Assembly: GCF_023507745.1 (NCBI RefSeq)
Contig: NZ_JALPZO010000122.1
Location: 1 to 46,096 of the forward strand
DNA length: 46,096 nt
Reading direction: 5' to 3'
DNA from: Vreelandella olivaria
GTDB lineage: Bacteria; Pseudomonadota; Gammaproteobacteria; Pseudomonadales; Halomonadaceae
Both the position numbers and the translations under genes were made by a program. The notes under the pieces are model-generated. The model searched no databases, was not told where the DNA came from, and saw nothing but the letters and a program-made list of their open reading frames with translations. The stretch's first letter is position 1, and each line of letters begins with the position of its first letter. Positions 16,363-26,226 of this stretch are shown piece after piece.

Positions 16363-17805
16363 TTAGCCTACGGCGCCTTCCAGCGTGACGTTCAGCAGCG
16401 CTTCGGCTTCAACAGCGAACTCCATCGGCAGCTCCTGGAACACATCCTTACAGAAACCATTAACAATCATGCTGACCGCATCCTCTTCAGAAATACCGCG
16501 GCTCTGGCAATAAAACAGCTGATCTTCGCCAATTTTGGATGTAGTGGCTTCGTGCTCGATGGTGGCCGTGCTATTGCCAATTTCCTGGTAGGGGAACGTA
16601 TGGGCTCCGCACTTATCACCAATCAGCAGTGAATCGCATTGGGTGAAGTTACGTGCACCTTTGGCGCGAGGGCCAATTTTCACCAGGCCACGATAGGATT
16701 GGTCGCTTTTGCCCGCCGAAATACCTTTGGCAACGATATAGGAGCGTGTGCCTTCACCGATATGGATCATTTTGGTACCGGTATCGGCCTGCTGACGGCC
16801 ATTCGTCACTGCCACGGAGTAGAACTCACCAATACTGTCTTTGCCGCGCAGTATGCAGGAGGGGTACTTCCAGGTAATGGCGGAGCCGGTTTCCACCTGG
16901 GTCCAGCTTATGCGTGCGCGCTCACCACGGCACTCACCCCGCTTGGTAACAAAGTTGTAGATACCGCCTTTGCCATCCTCATCCCCTGGGTACCAGTTCT
17001 GTACGGTGGAGTACTTGATATACGCATCATCCAACGCCACAAGTTCCACTACCGCTGCGTGAAGTTGGTTTTCATCACGCATCGGGGCAGTACAGCCTTC
17101 CAGATAAGAGACCTGAGCGCGGCTCTCACAGATAATCAGGGTACGCTCAAACTGACCGGTATTGGCGGCATTAATACGGAAATAGGTGGACAACTCCATG
17201 GGGCACGTCACGCCTTCGGGCACGAAAACGAACGAGCCATCGGTAAACACGGCGGAGTTGAGGGCAGCGAAATAGTTGTCAGCCACAGGGACCACGGTAC
17301 CCAGGTACTGCTTGATCAGGTCGGGGTAGTCGCGGATCGCCTCTGAAATAGAGCAGAAAATGACGCCCGCTTCCGCAAGCTGCTTCTTAAACGTGGTGGC
17401 GACAGATACAGAGTCAAATACGGCATCCACTGCAACCCCTGCCAGAGCAGCACGTTCATGCAGTGGGATCCCCAGCTTTTCATAGGTTTCCAGCAGCTTG
17501 GGGTCCACTTCATCCAGGCTTTGCGGGCGGTCCTCTGGACGTTTGGGAGCGCTGAAGTAAGAGATTGCCTGATAATCAATCGGCGGGTAATCCAGGTGCG
17601 CCCAGGAAGGCTCCTGCATTTTCAGCCACTGACGGTAAGCGTCCAAACGCCACTCCAGCATCCATTCCGGCTCGCCTTTCTTGTTCGAAATAAAGGCAAT
17701 GGTGTTTTCATCCAGGCCAGGTGGCAAGGTGTCGCTCTCGATATCTGTTACAAAGCCTTCTTTGTAATCGCGACGAACCAACTGTTCCATTTCTTCGCTT
17801 GCCAT
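16363..17805 (-). CDS. sufB: SufB, Fe-S scaffold subunit
   Basis: From ATG 17805 (GGAGG directly upstream) the product is 480 residues, beginning [20 protein letters not shown]. Upstream in-frame codons add 57 residues without family resemblance, so the shorter start is preferred (E. coli SufB is 495). Family blocks include [20 protein letters not shown] near 29-48, [26 protein letters not shown] with the Cys region used for cluster assembly, and '[17 protein letters not shown]' near the C-terminus. SufB builds the nascent cluster with SufC and SufD. Confidence 0.96.
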   Translation of the reverse strand: MASEEMEQLVRRDYKEGFVTDIESDTLPPGLDENTIAFISNKKGEPEWMLEWRLDAYRQWLKMQEPSWAHLDYPPIDYQAISYFSAPKRPEDRPQSLDEVDPKLLETYEKLGIPLHERAALAGVAVDAVFDSVSVATTFKKQLAEAGVIFCSISEAIRDYPDLIKQYLGTVVPVADNYFAALNSAVFTDGSFVFVPEGVTCPMELSTYFRINAANTGQFERTLIICESRAQVSYLEGCTAPMRDENQLHAAVVELVALDDAYIKYSTVQNWYPGDEDGKGGIYNFVTKRGECRGERARISWTQVETGSAITWKYPSCILRGKDSIGEFYSVAVTNGRQQADTGTKMIHIGEGTRSYIVAKGISAGKSDQSYRGLVKIGPRAKGARNFTQCDSLLIGDKCGAHTFPYQEIGNSTATIEHEATTSKIGEDQLFYCQSRGISEEDAVSMIVNGFCKDVFQELPMEFAVEAEALLNVTLEGAVG

Positions 17806-17881
17806 GGTGATACCCTCCGGGCAGTTGGGTGGCGAGGCTAGCTCGCCGTCAATTGGGATTAAAGCCTGATAATTGCGCTGA

Positions 17882-18346
17882 TTAAGCAGACGCAGCCGAC
17901 AGGCTGATAGTTTGAATCGGCAGTTGAACCGGCAGTTTGATCGGTGCGGTATCCGCCAGATGCGCCAGCGTGACACTTTCTAATAGCGTGCGGATGGCCA
18001 GCGACACGCGCTGCCAGTTATCCGCCACGCCACAGGTAGCCGCCAGCTCGCAATCGCCTTCGGCCTGGCTACACTCCGTCATCGCCACGGGTCCTTCAAT
18101 TGCTGAAATAATGTCAGCTGCCGTAATTTGGGAAGCAGGCCGTGCCAAACGATAGCCCCCTTGAGCGCCACGCTGTGACTCCAGCAACCCTGCTCTCACC
18201 AGCATTTTGAGCGTTTTGCTTACCGTGGGGTGCGGTAGCTGCACCGCCTCAGCCAGCTCAGCTGCCGCATGCGATGCATGGGGATGGCGGGCAATTTGCG
18301 CCATTACCACTGCTGCATAGTCTGTCAGCCGGGAAAGCTTGAGCAT
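17882..18346 (-). CDS. sufR: Rrf2-family regulator of the suf operon
   Basis: The 154-residue product is an Rrf2/IscR-type regulator. A winged helix occupies residues 1-75: [20 protein letters not shown], '[21 protein letters not shown]', [14 protein letters not shown] cysteine triad follows: Cys92, Cys99 and Cys105 (CX6CX5C), near the CX5CX5C that holds [2Fe-2S] in IscR. It matches the gammaproteobacterial 'SUF system Fe-S cluster assembly regulator' group. As first gene of the operon it presumably represses suf when clusters are plentiful. A C-terminal tail (about 130-154) lacks clear family resemblance. The symbol sufR is used loosely; it is unrelated to the cyanobacterial DeoR-type SufR. 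Confidence 0.9.
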   Translation of the reverse strand: MLKLSRLTDYAAVVMAQIARHPHASHAAAELAEAVQLPHPTVSKTLKMLVRAGLLESQRGAQGGYRLARPASQITAADIISAIEGPVAMTECSQAEGDCELAATCGVADNWQRVSLAIRTLLESVTLAHLADTAPIKLPVQLPIQTISLSAASA

Positions 18347-18384
18347 GTGAACTCCATTGTGCGTTGCATTGGGCCTGACCGCTA

Positions 18385-18435
18385 ATTGGGTACCATTTTA
18401 GTCCTGTATAAAATTGATGTGAAGCCCTTACGCAA
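18385..18435 (-). promoter_or_regulatory. suf operon promoter with IscR-like operator
   Basis: On the minus strand, -35 TTGCGT (18430-18435) and -10 TTTATA (18407-18412) are spaced by 17 bp. Overlapping and just downstream of the -10, 18385-18409 reads ATACAGGACTAAAATGG then TACCCAAT. It agrees at roughly 18 of 25 positions with the IscR type-1 consensus, best in ATAS..GACTRWWW. The position suits repression by the Rrf2 protein encoded next. Confidence 0.5.
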
Positions 18436-18493
18436 AATCGTTATCAAATTGAGCATTTTCGTTGCACGTTCGCGACTGATGCCATCAAAAAAT

Positions 18494-18512
18494 GCAATCA
18501 TTATCATTTAGG
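18494..18512. promoter_or_regulatory. weak Fur-like site upstream of the suf promoter
   Basis: The strand-reversed sequence contains GATAATGAT, and AATCATTATC lies on the plus strand near 18497-18506. This is a perfect half of the 19-bp Fur box with a poor other half (about 13 of 19 overall). It lies about 60 bp upstream of the suf -35. Iron control of suf is common, which makes it plausible but unproven. Confidence 0.3.
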
Positions 18513-18534
18513 ATAACTATCGAAGACGAAGCAC

Positions 18535-18566
18535 AAAAAAAGCCTGCGTGGGGTTCGCAGGCTTTT
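18535..18566. terminator. bidirectional terminator after yjdM
   Basis: An 11-bp stem AAAAGCCTGCG/CGCAGGCTTTT with a short loop spans about 18538-18566. A-run 18535-18541 gives U residues on the minus strand, suiting the yjdM gene that ends at 18580. Confidence 0.8.
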
Positions 18567-18579
18567 AGGCGGTAGGGCT

Positions 18580-18918
18580 TTACGCTTTTTTAACGAATTC
18601 AGATTTCAGCTTCATAGGGCCGATACCGTCTATTTTACAATCGATATCGTGATCGCCACTCACCAGGCGAATATTTTTAACTTTGGTGCCCACTTTTACC
18701 ACTAGCGAGCTTCCTTTTACCTTCAAGTCCTTAATCACAGTCACCGTATCGCCATCGGCCAGCATATTGCCATTGGCATCGCGGATACCGGACTGCTCAT
18801 CTGCCGTGCTCTCTTCTACTTTAGACCACTCATTACCGCACTCCGGGCAAACATATTGCAGGCCATCATCGTAGGTAAATTCCGAGGCGCAAGCGGGACA
18901 ATTTGGCAGATCGCTCAT
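18580..18918 (-). CDS. yjdM: YjdM/PhnA-type zinc-ribbon protein
   Basis: From ATG 18918 (GGAG upstream; the in-frame ATG at 18930 is less well placed) the product is 112 residues. It has an N-terminal zinc ribbon with four cysteines (Cys7, Cys10, Cys24, Cys27 in NCPAC...[10 protein letters not shown]). The C-terminal PhnA domain follows: [40 protein letters not shown] and '[21 protein letters not shown]'. Although first named PhnA, this family is not the phosphonoacetate hydrolase, and its biochemical role is unknown. The gene is monocistronic. Confidence 0.92.
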   Translation of the reverse strand: MSDLPNCPACASEFTYDDGLQYVCPECGNEWSKVEESTADEQSGIRDANGNMLADGDTVTVIKDLKVKGSSLVVKVGTKVKNIRLVSGDHDIDCKIDGIGPMKLKSEFVKKA

Positions 18919-18993
18919 CGAAGACTCCATCGCAGGCTAAGAAAACGATGGAGCCTACACGGGTTAAACAAAAAGTCCAGCCAAACGCTGAAA

Positions 18994-19470
18994 TCAGTTA
19001 CGTTGATAGGTGCCTACGAGGCGGTTCATGCCAAGCAGATGCGGCTCCACTTCCTTGAGCAGTTCAGGGAGTGTCAAGCCTGCAGGCAGTGCCGTTTGAT
19101 GATCCAAAGCGAGTACCCAGAAGTAATATAAGTGTTTGCCATGGCCTTCTGGTGGCATGGGGCCACCGTAGCTCTGCTTGCCGAAATCATTTGTTCCCGC
19201 AGTCCCCACAGCCGTTTTTTCTGTTACCTCCCTTAACTCTCCGGGCAGGTTGTAAAGCACCCAATGGACAAAACCATAACTTCCCTCTTTTACCAATGGC
19301 GCATCCGGGTCGTGGCACACCACGGCGAATCCTTTGGTGCCCTCTGGCACATCCTGCCAGGCAAGTGCCGGGGATATATCCTCGCCCTCGCCTGTATACC
19401 TGGCCGGAATAGCGTCGTGGTTGCCAAACGCACTACTGGTGACTTGCAGTGAGGATAGTGCAAATGCCAT
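18994..19470 (-). CDS. YbhB/YbcL-family PEBP-like protein
   Basis: The 158-residue product belongs to the phosphatidylethanolamine-binding (Raf kinase inhibitor-like) family. Marker blocks are ISPALAWQDVPEGTKGFAVV, CHDPDAP near 52-58, GFVHWVLYNLPG near 66-77 and 'YGGPMPPEGHGKHLYYFWVLAL' near 102-123. DPDAP and GPxPPxGxHxY are the ligand-site motifs of bacterial PEBPs. There is no clear signal peptide, so it is probably cytosolic like YbhB. TTAGGAG precedes the ATG. The bacterial function is poorly known. Confidence 0.92.
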   Translation of the reverse strand: MAFALSSLQVTSSAFGNHDAIPARYTGEGEDISPALAWQDVPEGTKGFAVVCHDPDAPLVKEGSYGFVHWVLYNLPGELREVTEKTAVGTAGTNDFGKQSYGGPMPPEGHGKHLYYFWVLALDHQTALPAGLTLPELLKEVEPHLLGMNRLVGTYQRN

Positions 19471-19552
19471 ATCGTTCTCCTAAGTTGCCAATACGTGACT
19501 TGCGAATATCGGTGCTTAAAGCCTCATTATCGACGGCACTTCCCACGCAGCG

Positions 19553-20113
19553 CTAATTCAGTAGCGCTGAGTGCTGCTGCCACCACTCCTGAGCAAGGCG
19601 CAGGTTTTCAGCGTTCGCGCCAGGATCCAGTACCGTGTTGAGCTGAATATAATCACCGCGGGTTTGCACCGTCAGCAGAGGATCCTGTGTTGCAAGCTGA
19701 AGTGCATAAAGTGCGAGCATCAACTCGTAGTCATCATGGGTGTTCAGGCGTGCAAACAGCAGTGGCACTGCCGGCATGCCTATTTGGCCCAGTCGCTCAG
19801 CGGCAATGTACCAGATACGCGGGTTATCACTGCCACCATAGCTTGATACAAAACGCCTGTCGGCGAGCCGACTGACATAATAAGCGGCTTTCTCTTCCGG
19901 GCTGGCAAACAGTGGAGGAACCCAGTCAGTTGCTGATGGACGACCTACCGGGCTGGGCTGGATGCCGGTTGCTGCCTGGGGTTCCACAGAGAGCGGCGTT
20001 TGCTGAGCGGACTCAGGTATGGAAGATGGCGCTGACTGACCCGCGCACCCCGCTAATGTTGCCGTTAACAAGCAAACACCCACGCGCCCCACCCATTTGG
20101 CCTGTTGCTTCAT
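19553..20113 (-). CDS. lipoprotein of unknown function with HEAT-like segment
   Basis: The 186-residue product has a lipoprotein signal: basic start, hydrophobic core and lipobox LAGC with Cys23 as the lipidated residue. A Pro/Ser/Gln-rich linker (about 25-65) follows, then a helical domain that includes the HEAT-like stretch ERLGQIGMPAVPLLFARL and a second helix pair. The residue after Cys is Ala, which does not match the Asp+2 inner-membrane retention signal, so the outer membrane is likely. I recognise no family. It lies 31 bp behind the DCC-family gene, so the two may be cotranscribed. Confidence 0.75.
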   Translation of the reverse strand: MKQQAKWVGRVGVCLLTATLAGCAGQSAPSSIPESAQQTPLSVEPQAATGIQPSPVGRPSATDWVPPLFASPEEKAAYYVSRLADRRFVSSYGGSDNPRIWYIAAERLGQIGMPAVPLLFARLNTHDDYELMLALYALQLATQDPLLTVQTRGDYIQLNTVLDPGANAENLRLAQEWWQQHSALLN

Positions 20114-20144
20114 GCGATAAATTCCCTATCTTAGATATCCCAAC

Positions 20145-20519
20145 TTATTCAGACCAACGCCCTTCCCGCTTCAAGCGCTGTTTAACCCAACAATCATAAT
20201 ACCAACGCAACCCGCTTTTAATCCCCGGTAAACCAATTATCCAGGCAACAGGTAGTAATACCGGAATACGCGCCATTAAAAGCCGGTACGCATCGATCCC
20301 TTCGATCATACGACCATCGGCTTTTTCGATGTGCAGTGAACGTAGCGCCGCTTCAGGGGCCACGCCTTTTTGGCGCAACAGCTGCTGATGCTCACTCACA
20401 TCGCACCACTTTATCCCCTGTGCACGATGACCTGCCCAGCGCTCGAAGCGGCGGCGATCTTTACGACAGCCAGGGCAGACGGCATCGTAGAAAACATTGA
20501 TAGAGGCATCATCCGGCAT
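20145..20519 (-). CDS. DCC-family thiol-disulfide oxidoreductase-like protein (DUF393)
   Basis: From ATG 20519 the product is 124 residues. It carries the DUF393 'DCC' motif as FYDAVCPGCRKDRRRF (CPGC, Cys15 and Cys18), a GIKWCDVSEHQ segment and the family 'DGRMIEGIDAYRLLMARIP' block near 80-98. C-terminal hydrophobic and basic residues follow. The frame is open to 20582, but that longer start would overlap the divergent reductase gene region. 20531 is another option. The thioredoxin-like fold suggests a redox role; no substrate is known. It is divergent from the flavodoxin-like gene. Confidence 0.85.
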   Translation of the reverse strand: MPDDASINVFYDAVCPGCRKDRRRFERWAGHRAQGIKWCDVSEHQQLLRQKGVAPEAALRSLHIEKADGRMIEGIDAYRLLMARIPVLLPVAWIIGLPGIKSGLRWYYDCWVKQRLKREGRWSE

Positions 20520-20599
20520 ATAGGCTCTCATAGTGGTTCTGACTACCAGTGTGGCACTTCTCTCATTCGCTGCAACCGCCACTCATTAGGCTTTTGGAA

Positions 20600-21061
20600 A
20601 TGAAACGTTTATTAATCGTCGCCCATGCTCCTTCAGCGAATACCCAAACACTCCGTGATGCGGCGCTGCGTGGTGCAGAAAATGATGCCATTGAGCAGGT
20701 AACGTGCGTGGTGAAGTCTCCACTGGAAGCCGGGACAGAGGATATTCTCACCTGCGATGGGATATTACTCGGCACCCCTGAAAACCTGGGCTATATGAGC
20801 GGTGCGCTTAAGGACTTCTTCGACCGCAGTTATTACCACGTACTGGAAAAAAAACAGGGACTGCCCTGCGCACTATATATTCGCGCGGGGTTGGATGGCA
20901 CCGGTTCGCGACGGGCAGTGGAAAGCATTGTGACCGGGTTACGCTGGCGTTGGATACAACCGCCAGTAACCCTGCGTGGAGAATGGCGTGAGGAGTTTAT
21001 TACCCAGGTGGAGGAGCTGGGTTTGTATATGGCAGCCGGGCTGGATAACGGGCTGTTTTAA
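20600..21061 (+). CDS. flavodoxin-like NAD(P)H-dependent oxidoreductase
   Basis: From ATG 20600 the product is 153 residues; an upstream frame to 20549 lacks resemblance. The start MKRLLIVAHAPSANTQTLRDAA is a flavodoxin-fold phosphate loop. CDGILLGTPENLGYMSGALKDFFDRSYY near 54-81 is the typical FMN-binding region of the WrbA/NADPH:FMN reductase group. It should be a cytosolic FMN protein of unknown electron partner. It is followed by a hairpin that seems to be a disrupted terminator (see 21080-21321). Confidence 0.85.
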   Translation: MKRLLIVAHAPSANTQTLRDAALRGAENDAIEQVTCVVKSPLEAGTEDILTCDGILLGTPENLGYMSGALKDFFDRSYYHVLEKKQGLPCALYIRAGLDGTGSRRAVESIVTGLRWRWIQPPVTLRGEWREEFITQVEELGLYMAAGLDNGLF

Positions 21062-21079
21062 ACCCTCTTACATACGAAA

Positions 21080-21098
21080 CGGCACCACGTAGGTGCCG
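21080..21098. terminator. hairpin after the flavodoxin-like gene, terminator without full U-tract
   Basis: CGGCACC (21080-21086) pairs with GGTGCCG (21092-21098). On the plus strand no U-tract follows. The missing right arm plus TTTTTTT recurs at 21314-21328. On the minus strand only UUU follows, so it could weakly terminate fadA transcripts. Confidence 0.5.
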
Positions 21099-21321
21099 CG
21101 GATTGAAGACAAACCCTTTTCCCTGCTTCTTGGCATAGTATCGAGTAACTCGTAGCGGGGGTCTTTCGCCAGGGCCGGAAGATAGTTCCCGGCATTTCCG
21201 CCATCCATGGCGGTCAGATGGCGAAAGTAGCGCCCACGGATGGGTTCGCAGCGCCCCCGCATAGGGTTACTCGAAACCACTTATCTACTTTGTCAGCAGT
21301 CTCAGGACCATGTAGGTGCCG
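21084..21321. repeat. 15-bp direct repeat flanking the 132-bp element
   Basis: ACCACGTAGGTGCCG (21084-21098) and ACCATGTAGGTGCCG (21307-21321) differ at one base and are offset by 223 bp. The second copy is followed by seven T. Together they look like one intrinsic terminator duplicated or split by inserted DNA. Confidence 0.5.
21142..21273. mobile_element. 132-bp structured element with terminal inverted repeats (MITE/REP-like)
   Basis: The ends CGAGTAACTCGTAGCGGGGG (21142-21161) and, as complement, CGAGTAACCCTATGCGGGGG (21254-21273) match at 16 of 20 positions in inverted order. Inside, CTTTCGCCA (21163-21171) pairs perfectly with TGGCGAAAG (21219-21227). CCGCCA-TCCA-TGGCGG (near 21197-21214) and CCCA-CGGA-TGGG are further hairpins. 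There is no transposase. A 70-codon minus-strand frame crosses it but is probably incidental. Such structure is usual for small non-autonomous elements or repetitive extragenic palindromes. Copy number elsewhere in the genome cannot be seen here. Confidence 0.5.
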
Positions 21322-21343
21322 TTTTTTTGCGTCAGTGTAGTGC

Positions 21344-22546
<1,203 letters not shown>

Positions 22547-24733
22547 TCAGGCCTGATTGCCTGCCGTGGTATTCGCGTAAAAATGCTCGTTATTCTGAGC
22601 CATTTGACGCAACTTGTCGGTCGGCGCATACAGCGGCCCTAACTCCTCTGCCAGGCGGTCAGCCAGCGCTACAAACTCAGCAGCCCCCATGGCATCAATG
22701 TAGCGCAACGCACCACCACGGAACGGAGGGAAGCCGATACCATAAATCAGCGCCATATCGGCTTCGGCAGGAGTATCCACGATGCCGTCTTCCAGGCAGC
22801 GAACGGTTTCCAGGCACAGCGGCACCATCATGCGGGCAATGATGTCTTCATCGGAGAACTCTTGCTGCTCCTTAACTACCTCTTTCACCAGCGCATAGGC
22901 TTGCTCATCACTGACTTTCTTGGGCTTACCCTTTTTATCTTCTTCGTAGGCGTAGAAGCCTTTGTCACTCTTCTGGCCCAGGCGCTTGTTATCGTACATC
23001 ACCTGAATAGCGGTTTTGCCATCGCGGGCCATTCGGTCAGGGAAGCCCTCAGCCATGACGTCATTGGCATGTACCGCCGTGTCCATACCGACTACATCCA
23101 GTAAATAGGCAGGCCCCATTGGCCAACCAAATTTTTCCATCACCTTATCTACGCGCTGGAAATCAGCCCCCTGTTCCACCAGGAAACTGAAACCACCGAA
23201 ATAGGGGAACAGCACGCGGTTCACCAGGAAGCCTGGGCAGTCATTGACCACAATGGGGGTTTTACCCATGGCACGGGCATAAGCCACGGTCGCCGCTACG
23301 GCCGCATCCGAGCTTTTCTCACCGCGAATAACTTCCACCAGTGGCATGCGATGCACTGGATTAAAGAAGTGCATGCCGCAGAAGTTTTCGGGGCGCTTGA
23401 GGTTCTTGGCCAGACGATTAATTGAGATCGTTGACGTATTAGAGGTGAGGATGGTGTTTTCACTTACCATGCCCTCTACTTCAGTGAGTACCGCATCTTT
23501 AACACTGGGATTCTCTACGACAGCTTCAACGACCAAATCAACATTGCCAAAATCACCGTAAGAGAGCGTGGGGCGAATATTGGTCAGTTTTTCCGTCATC
23601 TGCTCGGTCGTCAGCTTTTTACGCTCTACCTGCTTGGTAAATAATTTGCGGGCTTCTTTTAACCCCAGTTCAATCGCTTCATCTTTGATATCTTTCATCA
23701 GGATGGGGGTGCCTTTTGAGGCACTCTGGTAGGCAATACCACCACCCATGATACCGGCCCCCAGCACGGCGGTCTGATTAACCGGCTGTGCCTGTTTTTC
23801 GTATTTACTACCTTTTTTCTTAACAACCTGATCATTAAGGAACAATCCGACCAGATTAAACGCAACGCTACTAAGCGCCAGCTTGGCAAACGCCTTGGCT
23901 TCAATGGCTTGAGCACGTCCTCGGGTTTCGCCAGCACCTTTCTGAATTACTTTGATTGCTTCAACCGGAGCAGGATAGTGAGGGCCAGCTTTACCTGCCA
24001 CATAGCCTTTGGCAGTTTCGAACGCCATCATTTGCTCAATCGCGTTCAGCTTCAGAGGGGATTTCTTTTCTTCGCGGCGAATATGATAGTCAAGCTCACC
24101 TGCGTTAGCGCGATCCAGGATGTCGAGAGCCGCTTCTTCAAGCTGTTCATGAGTGACAACCGCATCCACCGCCCCGACCTTCAGCGCTGCACCGGCACGG
24201 TTTTCGGTTCCCCCGGCAATCCACTCAATGGCATTATCAGCACCAATCAACCGGGGTAAACGTACGCAGCCCCCCCACCCAGGCAGGATGCCCAGCTTGG
24301 TTTCGGGCAAGCCAATTTTGGCTTTTTCACTCATAACCCGAAAGTCAGTGGTTAGCAGCACCTCACAACCGCCACCCAACGCCAAACCGTTAATCGCTGT
24401 CACCGTTGGGAAAGGCAGGTCTTCAATGGCATTGAAGATATCGTGTACCTTCAGATTCATCTCAACCAGGTACTCTTCACCTTTATCAAACAGGCCATGG
24501 AACTCAGTGATATCGGCACCCACAATAAAGGCATCTTTACCGCTGCCGATGGCCAATCCTTGCAGACCACTTTCTGCCTGAAGTGCATTGACTGCTTCCC
24601 CCAGCTCTGCCACTACATCACTGGAAAGTTTATTGACAGACTCACCTTTCAAATCAAAAGTGAGCACTGCGATGTCATTACCACCCTGGGTGTCACGACG
24701 CTCCACCGTGATGGCGTTGCCTTGATAGATCAT
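22547..24733 (-). CDS. fadB: FadB, enoyl-CoA hydratase / 3-hydroxyacyl-CoA dehydrogenase
   Basis: From ATG 24733 (GGAGAG upstream; an in-frame ATG at 24748 adds five residues) the product is 728 residues, nearly the 729 of E. coli FadB. The hydratase domain (about 1-190) has [13 protein letters not shown] and '[20 protein letters not shown]' with the two catalytic Glu residues. The dehydrogenase domain starts near 310 with NAD-binding [19 protein letters not shown], then [20 protein letters not shown] with the catalytic His. The C-terminal domain follows, with [12 protein letters not shown]. It forms the alpha-subunit of the beta-oxidation complex with FadA. Its activities would also complete the operon at 30988-37880, which lacks both steps. 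Confidence 0.97.
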   Translation of the reverse strand: MIYQGNAITVERRDTQGGNDIAVLTFDLKGESVNKLSSDVVAELGEAVNALQAESGLQGLAIGSGKDAFIVGADITEFHGLFDKGEEYLVEMNLKVHDIFNAIEDLPFPTVTAINGLALGGGCEVLLTTDFRVMSEKAKIGLPETKLGILPGWGGCVRLPRLIGADNAIEWIAGGTENRAGAALKVGAVDAVVTHEQLEEAALDILDRANAGELDYHIRREEKKSPLKLNAIEQMMAFETAKGYVAGKAGPHYPAPVEAIKVIQKGAGETRGRAQAIEAKAFAKLALSSVAFNLVGLFLNDQVVKKKGSKYEKQAQPVNQTAVLGAGIMGGGIAYQSASKGTPILMKDIKDEAIELGLKEARKLFTKQVERKKLTTEQMTEKLTNIRPTLSYGDFGNVDLVVEAVVENPSVKDAVLTEVEGMVSENTILTSNTSTISINRLAKNLKRPENFCGMHFFNPVHRMPLVEVIRGEKSSDAAVAATVAYARAMGKTPIVVNDCPGFLVNRVLFPYFGGFSFLVEQGADFQRVDKVMEKFGWPMGPAYLLDVVGMDTAVHANDVMAEGFPDRMARDGKTAIQVMYDNKRLGQKSDKGFYAYEEDKKGKPKKVSDEQAYALVKEVVKEQQEFSDEDIIARMMVPLCLETVRCLEDGIVDTPAEADMALIYGIGFPPFRGGALRYIDAMGAAEFVALADRLAEELGPLYAPTDKLRQMAQNNEHFYANTTAGNQA

Positions 24734-24812
24734 TCGCGCTCTCTCCACAAGTTCGGGCCGGCACTACATGAAGGGCCTGCCACGCATTTCATACGGTCGT
24801 TTGATTGCGTAA

Positions 24813-24840
24813 GCTTGGTTGAGTTACTCCACTACGTCAA
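24813..24840 (-). promoter_or_regulatory. possible fadBA promoter
   Basis: On the minus strand TTGACG (complement of 24835-24840) is a good -35. The -10 region 17-18 bp on (around CAAGCTT) is poor, which could mean activator dependence. I see no clear FadR or PsrA palindrome in the 245-bp gap up to the DUF5924 gene. The rest of that gap shows nothing recognisable. Confidence 0.3.
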
Positions 24841-24978
24841 GCCCTGACTTTCGGCTAACATGCCTGACCGCTATGACTAACCCTCTGAATCTACGTTCAG
24901 TACCAACGTCTGGATATTGGCCTTAATTGCGGCTGCTCATCGACTTTGGACCCAAACCCAACGATCATGTTTTTTTAG

Positions 24979-26154
24979 ATGATGAGTTATTATGCTATGG
25001 ACTCCTTGCTTACCCCTTCGCGCATTGCATCACTACAGCAGCGAGTTGAGCGCTTAGTCGAGCGCTTAAAGCCCTGGAGTTGGATGTGGCCACCCATGGC
25101 ATTCGCCGCAGGCCTGGGTAGTTTTTTTCTGGTTGATCGTCAGCAATGGCTGGGTGTGGTGTTAGCGCTTGGGCTGCTCTTCGCATGGTTGCTGCTGCTA
25201 TCTGAAAGCCTGATTGGCCGCTGGCTTGCAAGACGCGGGCACCCTACGCTGCCACGGGGTGTAACGACATTCATTGCACAAATGATCCATCAGGAAACGC
25301 TTTTCTTTACCCTGCCGTTCATTTTGGTTACCACCGTGTGGAACAGCGGCCAAACACTGTTTGCCTTGCTGGTAGTGGGTATGGCGGCACTTTCGATTAT
25401 TGATCCGCTTTACTTCAAGCTCGCAGGCCACTGGCGCAGCCTTTACTTTATGTTCCACGCTCAGTGCGTTTTTTTAGTGCTGTTGGTGATCCTACCGATC
25501 ATGCTTCATCTGACGACAGGACAAAGCCTGCTCTTAGCACTGATCTTAACCATACTGGTGGCTTTACCCAGCTTCTGGCATTTACTGAAAAAACGGTCGC
25601 TGAAGCGTTGGTGTGCCTTTTTTGGGCTAACGGTTGTACTGGCTTATATTGCATGGCTTGGCCGGATTTGGGTGCCGCCAGCAAGCTTATGGATGACCAG
25701 CAGTGCACTCTCACCGTCATTCGATATTCAGCAACGCGAACCACAAGGGTCGATTGCCCTAACCCCAGAGGCACTTCGGGCCAATGGTTTGTATGTTTAC
25801 ACCGCCATACGTGCGCCACGTGGTTTAAGCGAAACGGTTTATCATGCCTGGCATTATAACGGTACACCCATGGATACCGTGGAACTGACCATTAATGGTG
25901 GGCGTGAACAGGGCTACCGGGCCTGGAGCTATAAACAGAATTTTCCAGCGAATCCTGCTGGTGACTGGCGTATCGATATCATGACCGATAGCGGCCAACG
26001 AGTGGGACTGATCCGCTTCACGGTATCTGATGACCCACAGCTGGCATCGCGGGCTGATGGCGAGATCCAGCCGAGCGGCTTAAGCGGACTCAACCTACGC
26101 CGATTTATTCCAGGGGGAAGCGGCACCTCCGATGAACCAGAACCTAGCGAATAA
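24979..26154 (+). CDS. DUF5924-type membrane protein with C-terminal DUF2914 domain
   Basis: The 391-residue product has about seven hydrophobic helices between residues 37 and 230, after an N-terminal amphipathic helix (LQQRVERLVERLKPW). A periplasmic C-terminal domain (about 265-355) matches DUF2914: 'LYVYTAIRAPRGLSETVYHAW', VELTINGGREQGYRAWSYK, FPANPAGDWRIDIMTDSGQ. The tail is acidic and proline-rich. The start is uncertain (ATG 24979, 24982 or 24997; no clear ribosome binding site). The combination resembles DUF5924 proteins of gammaproteobacteria; the function is unknown. The SlyA-type gene follows in the same direction. Confidence 0.8.
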   Translation: MMSYYAMDSLLTPSRIASLQQRVERLVERLKPWSWMWPPMAFAAGLGSFFLVDRQQWLGVVLALGLLFAWLLLLSESLIGRWLARRGHPTLPRGVTTFIAQMIHQETLFFTLPFILVTTVWNSGQTLFALLVVGMAALSIIDPLYFKLAGHWRSLYFMFHAQCVFLVLLVILPIMLHLTTGQSLLLALILTILVALPSFWHLLKKRSLKRWCAFFGLTVVLAYIAWLGRIWVPPASLWMTSSALSPSFDIQQREPQGSIALTPEALRANGLYVYTAIRAPRGLSETVYHAWHYNGTPMDTVELTINGGREQGYRAWSYKQNFPANPAGDWRIDIMTDSGQRVGLIRFTVSDDPQLASRADGEIQPSGLSGLNLRRFIPGGSGTSDEPEPSE

Positions 26155-26226
26155 ACGAACACCTTGCATTCATCGGTCCAGCTCATGACAATTCGACCAT
26201 TAACTCTTACTGGTAGCAATCTGCTT

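Noticed and set aside
14415..17346. Long plus-strand ORFs (234 and 235 codons) opposite sufD and sufB
   Set aside because: They lie antisense to clear suf genes. Open antisense frames are common in GC-rich codon usage; no ribosome binding site or family resemblance.
21068..21280. 70-codon minus-strand ORF between the reductase gene and fadA
   Set aside because: It overlaps almost exactly the inverted-repeat element and the terminator hairpin, so the open frame is better explained by the repeat's composition.
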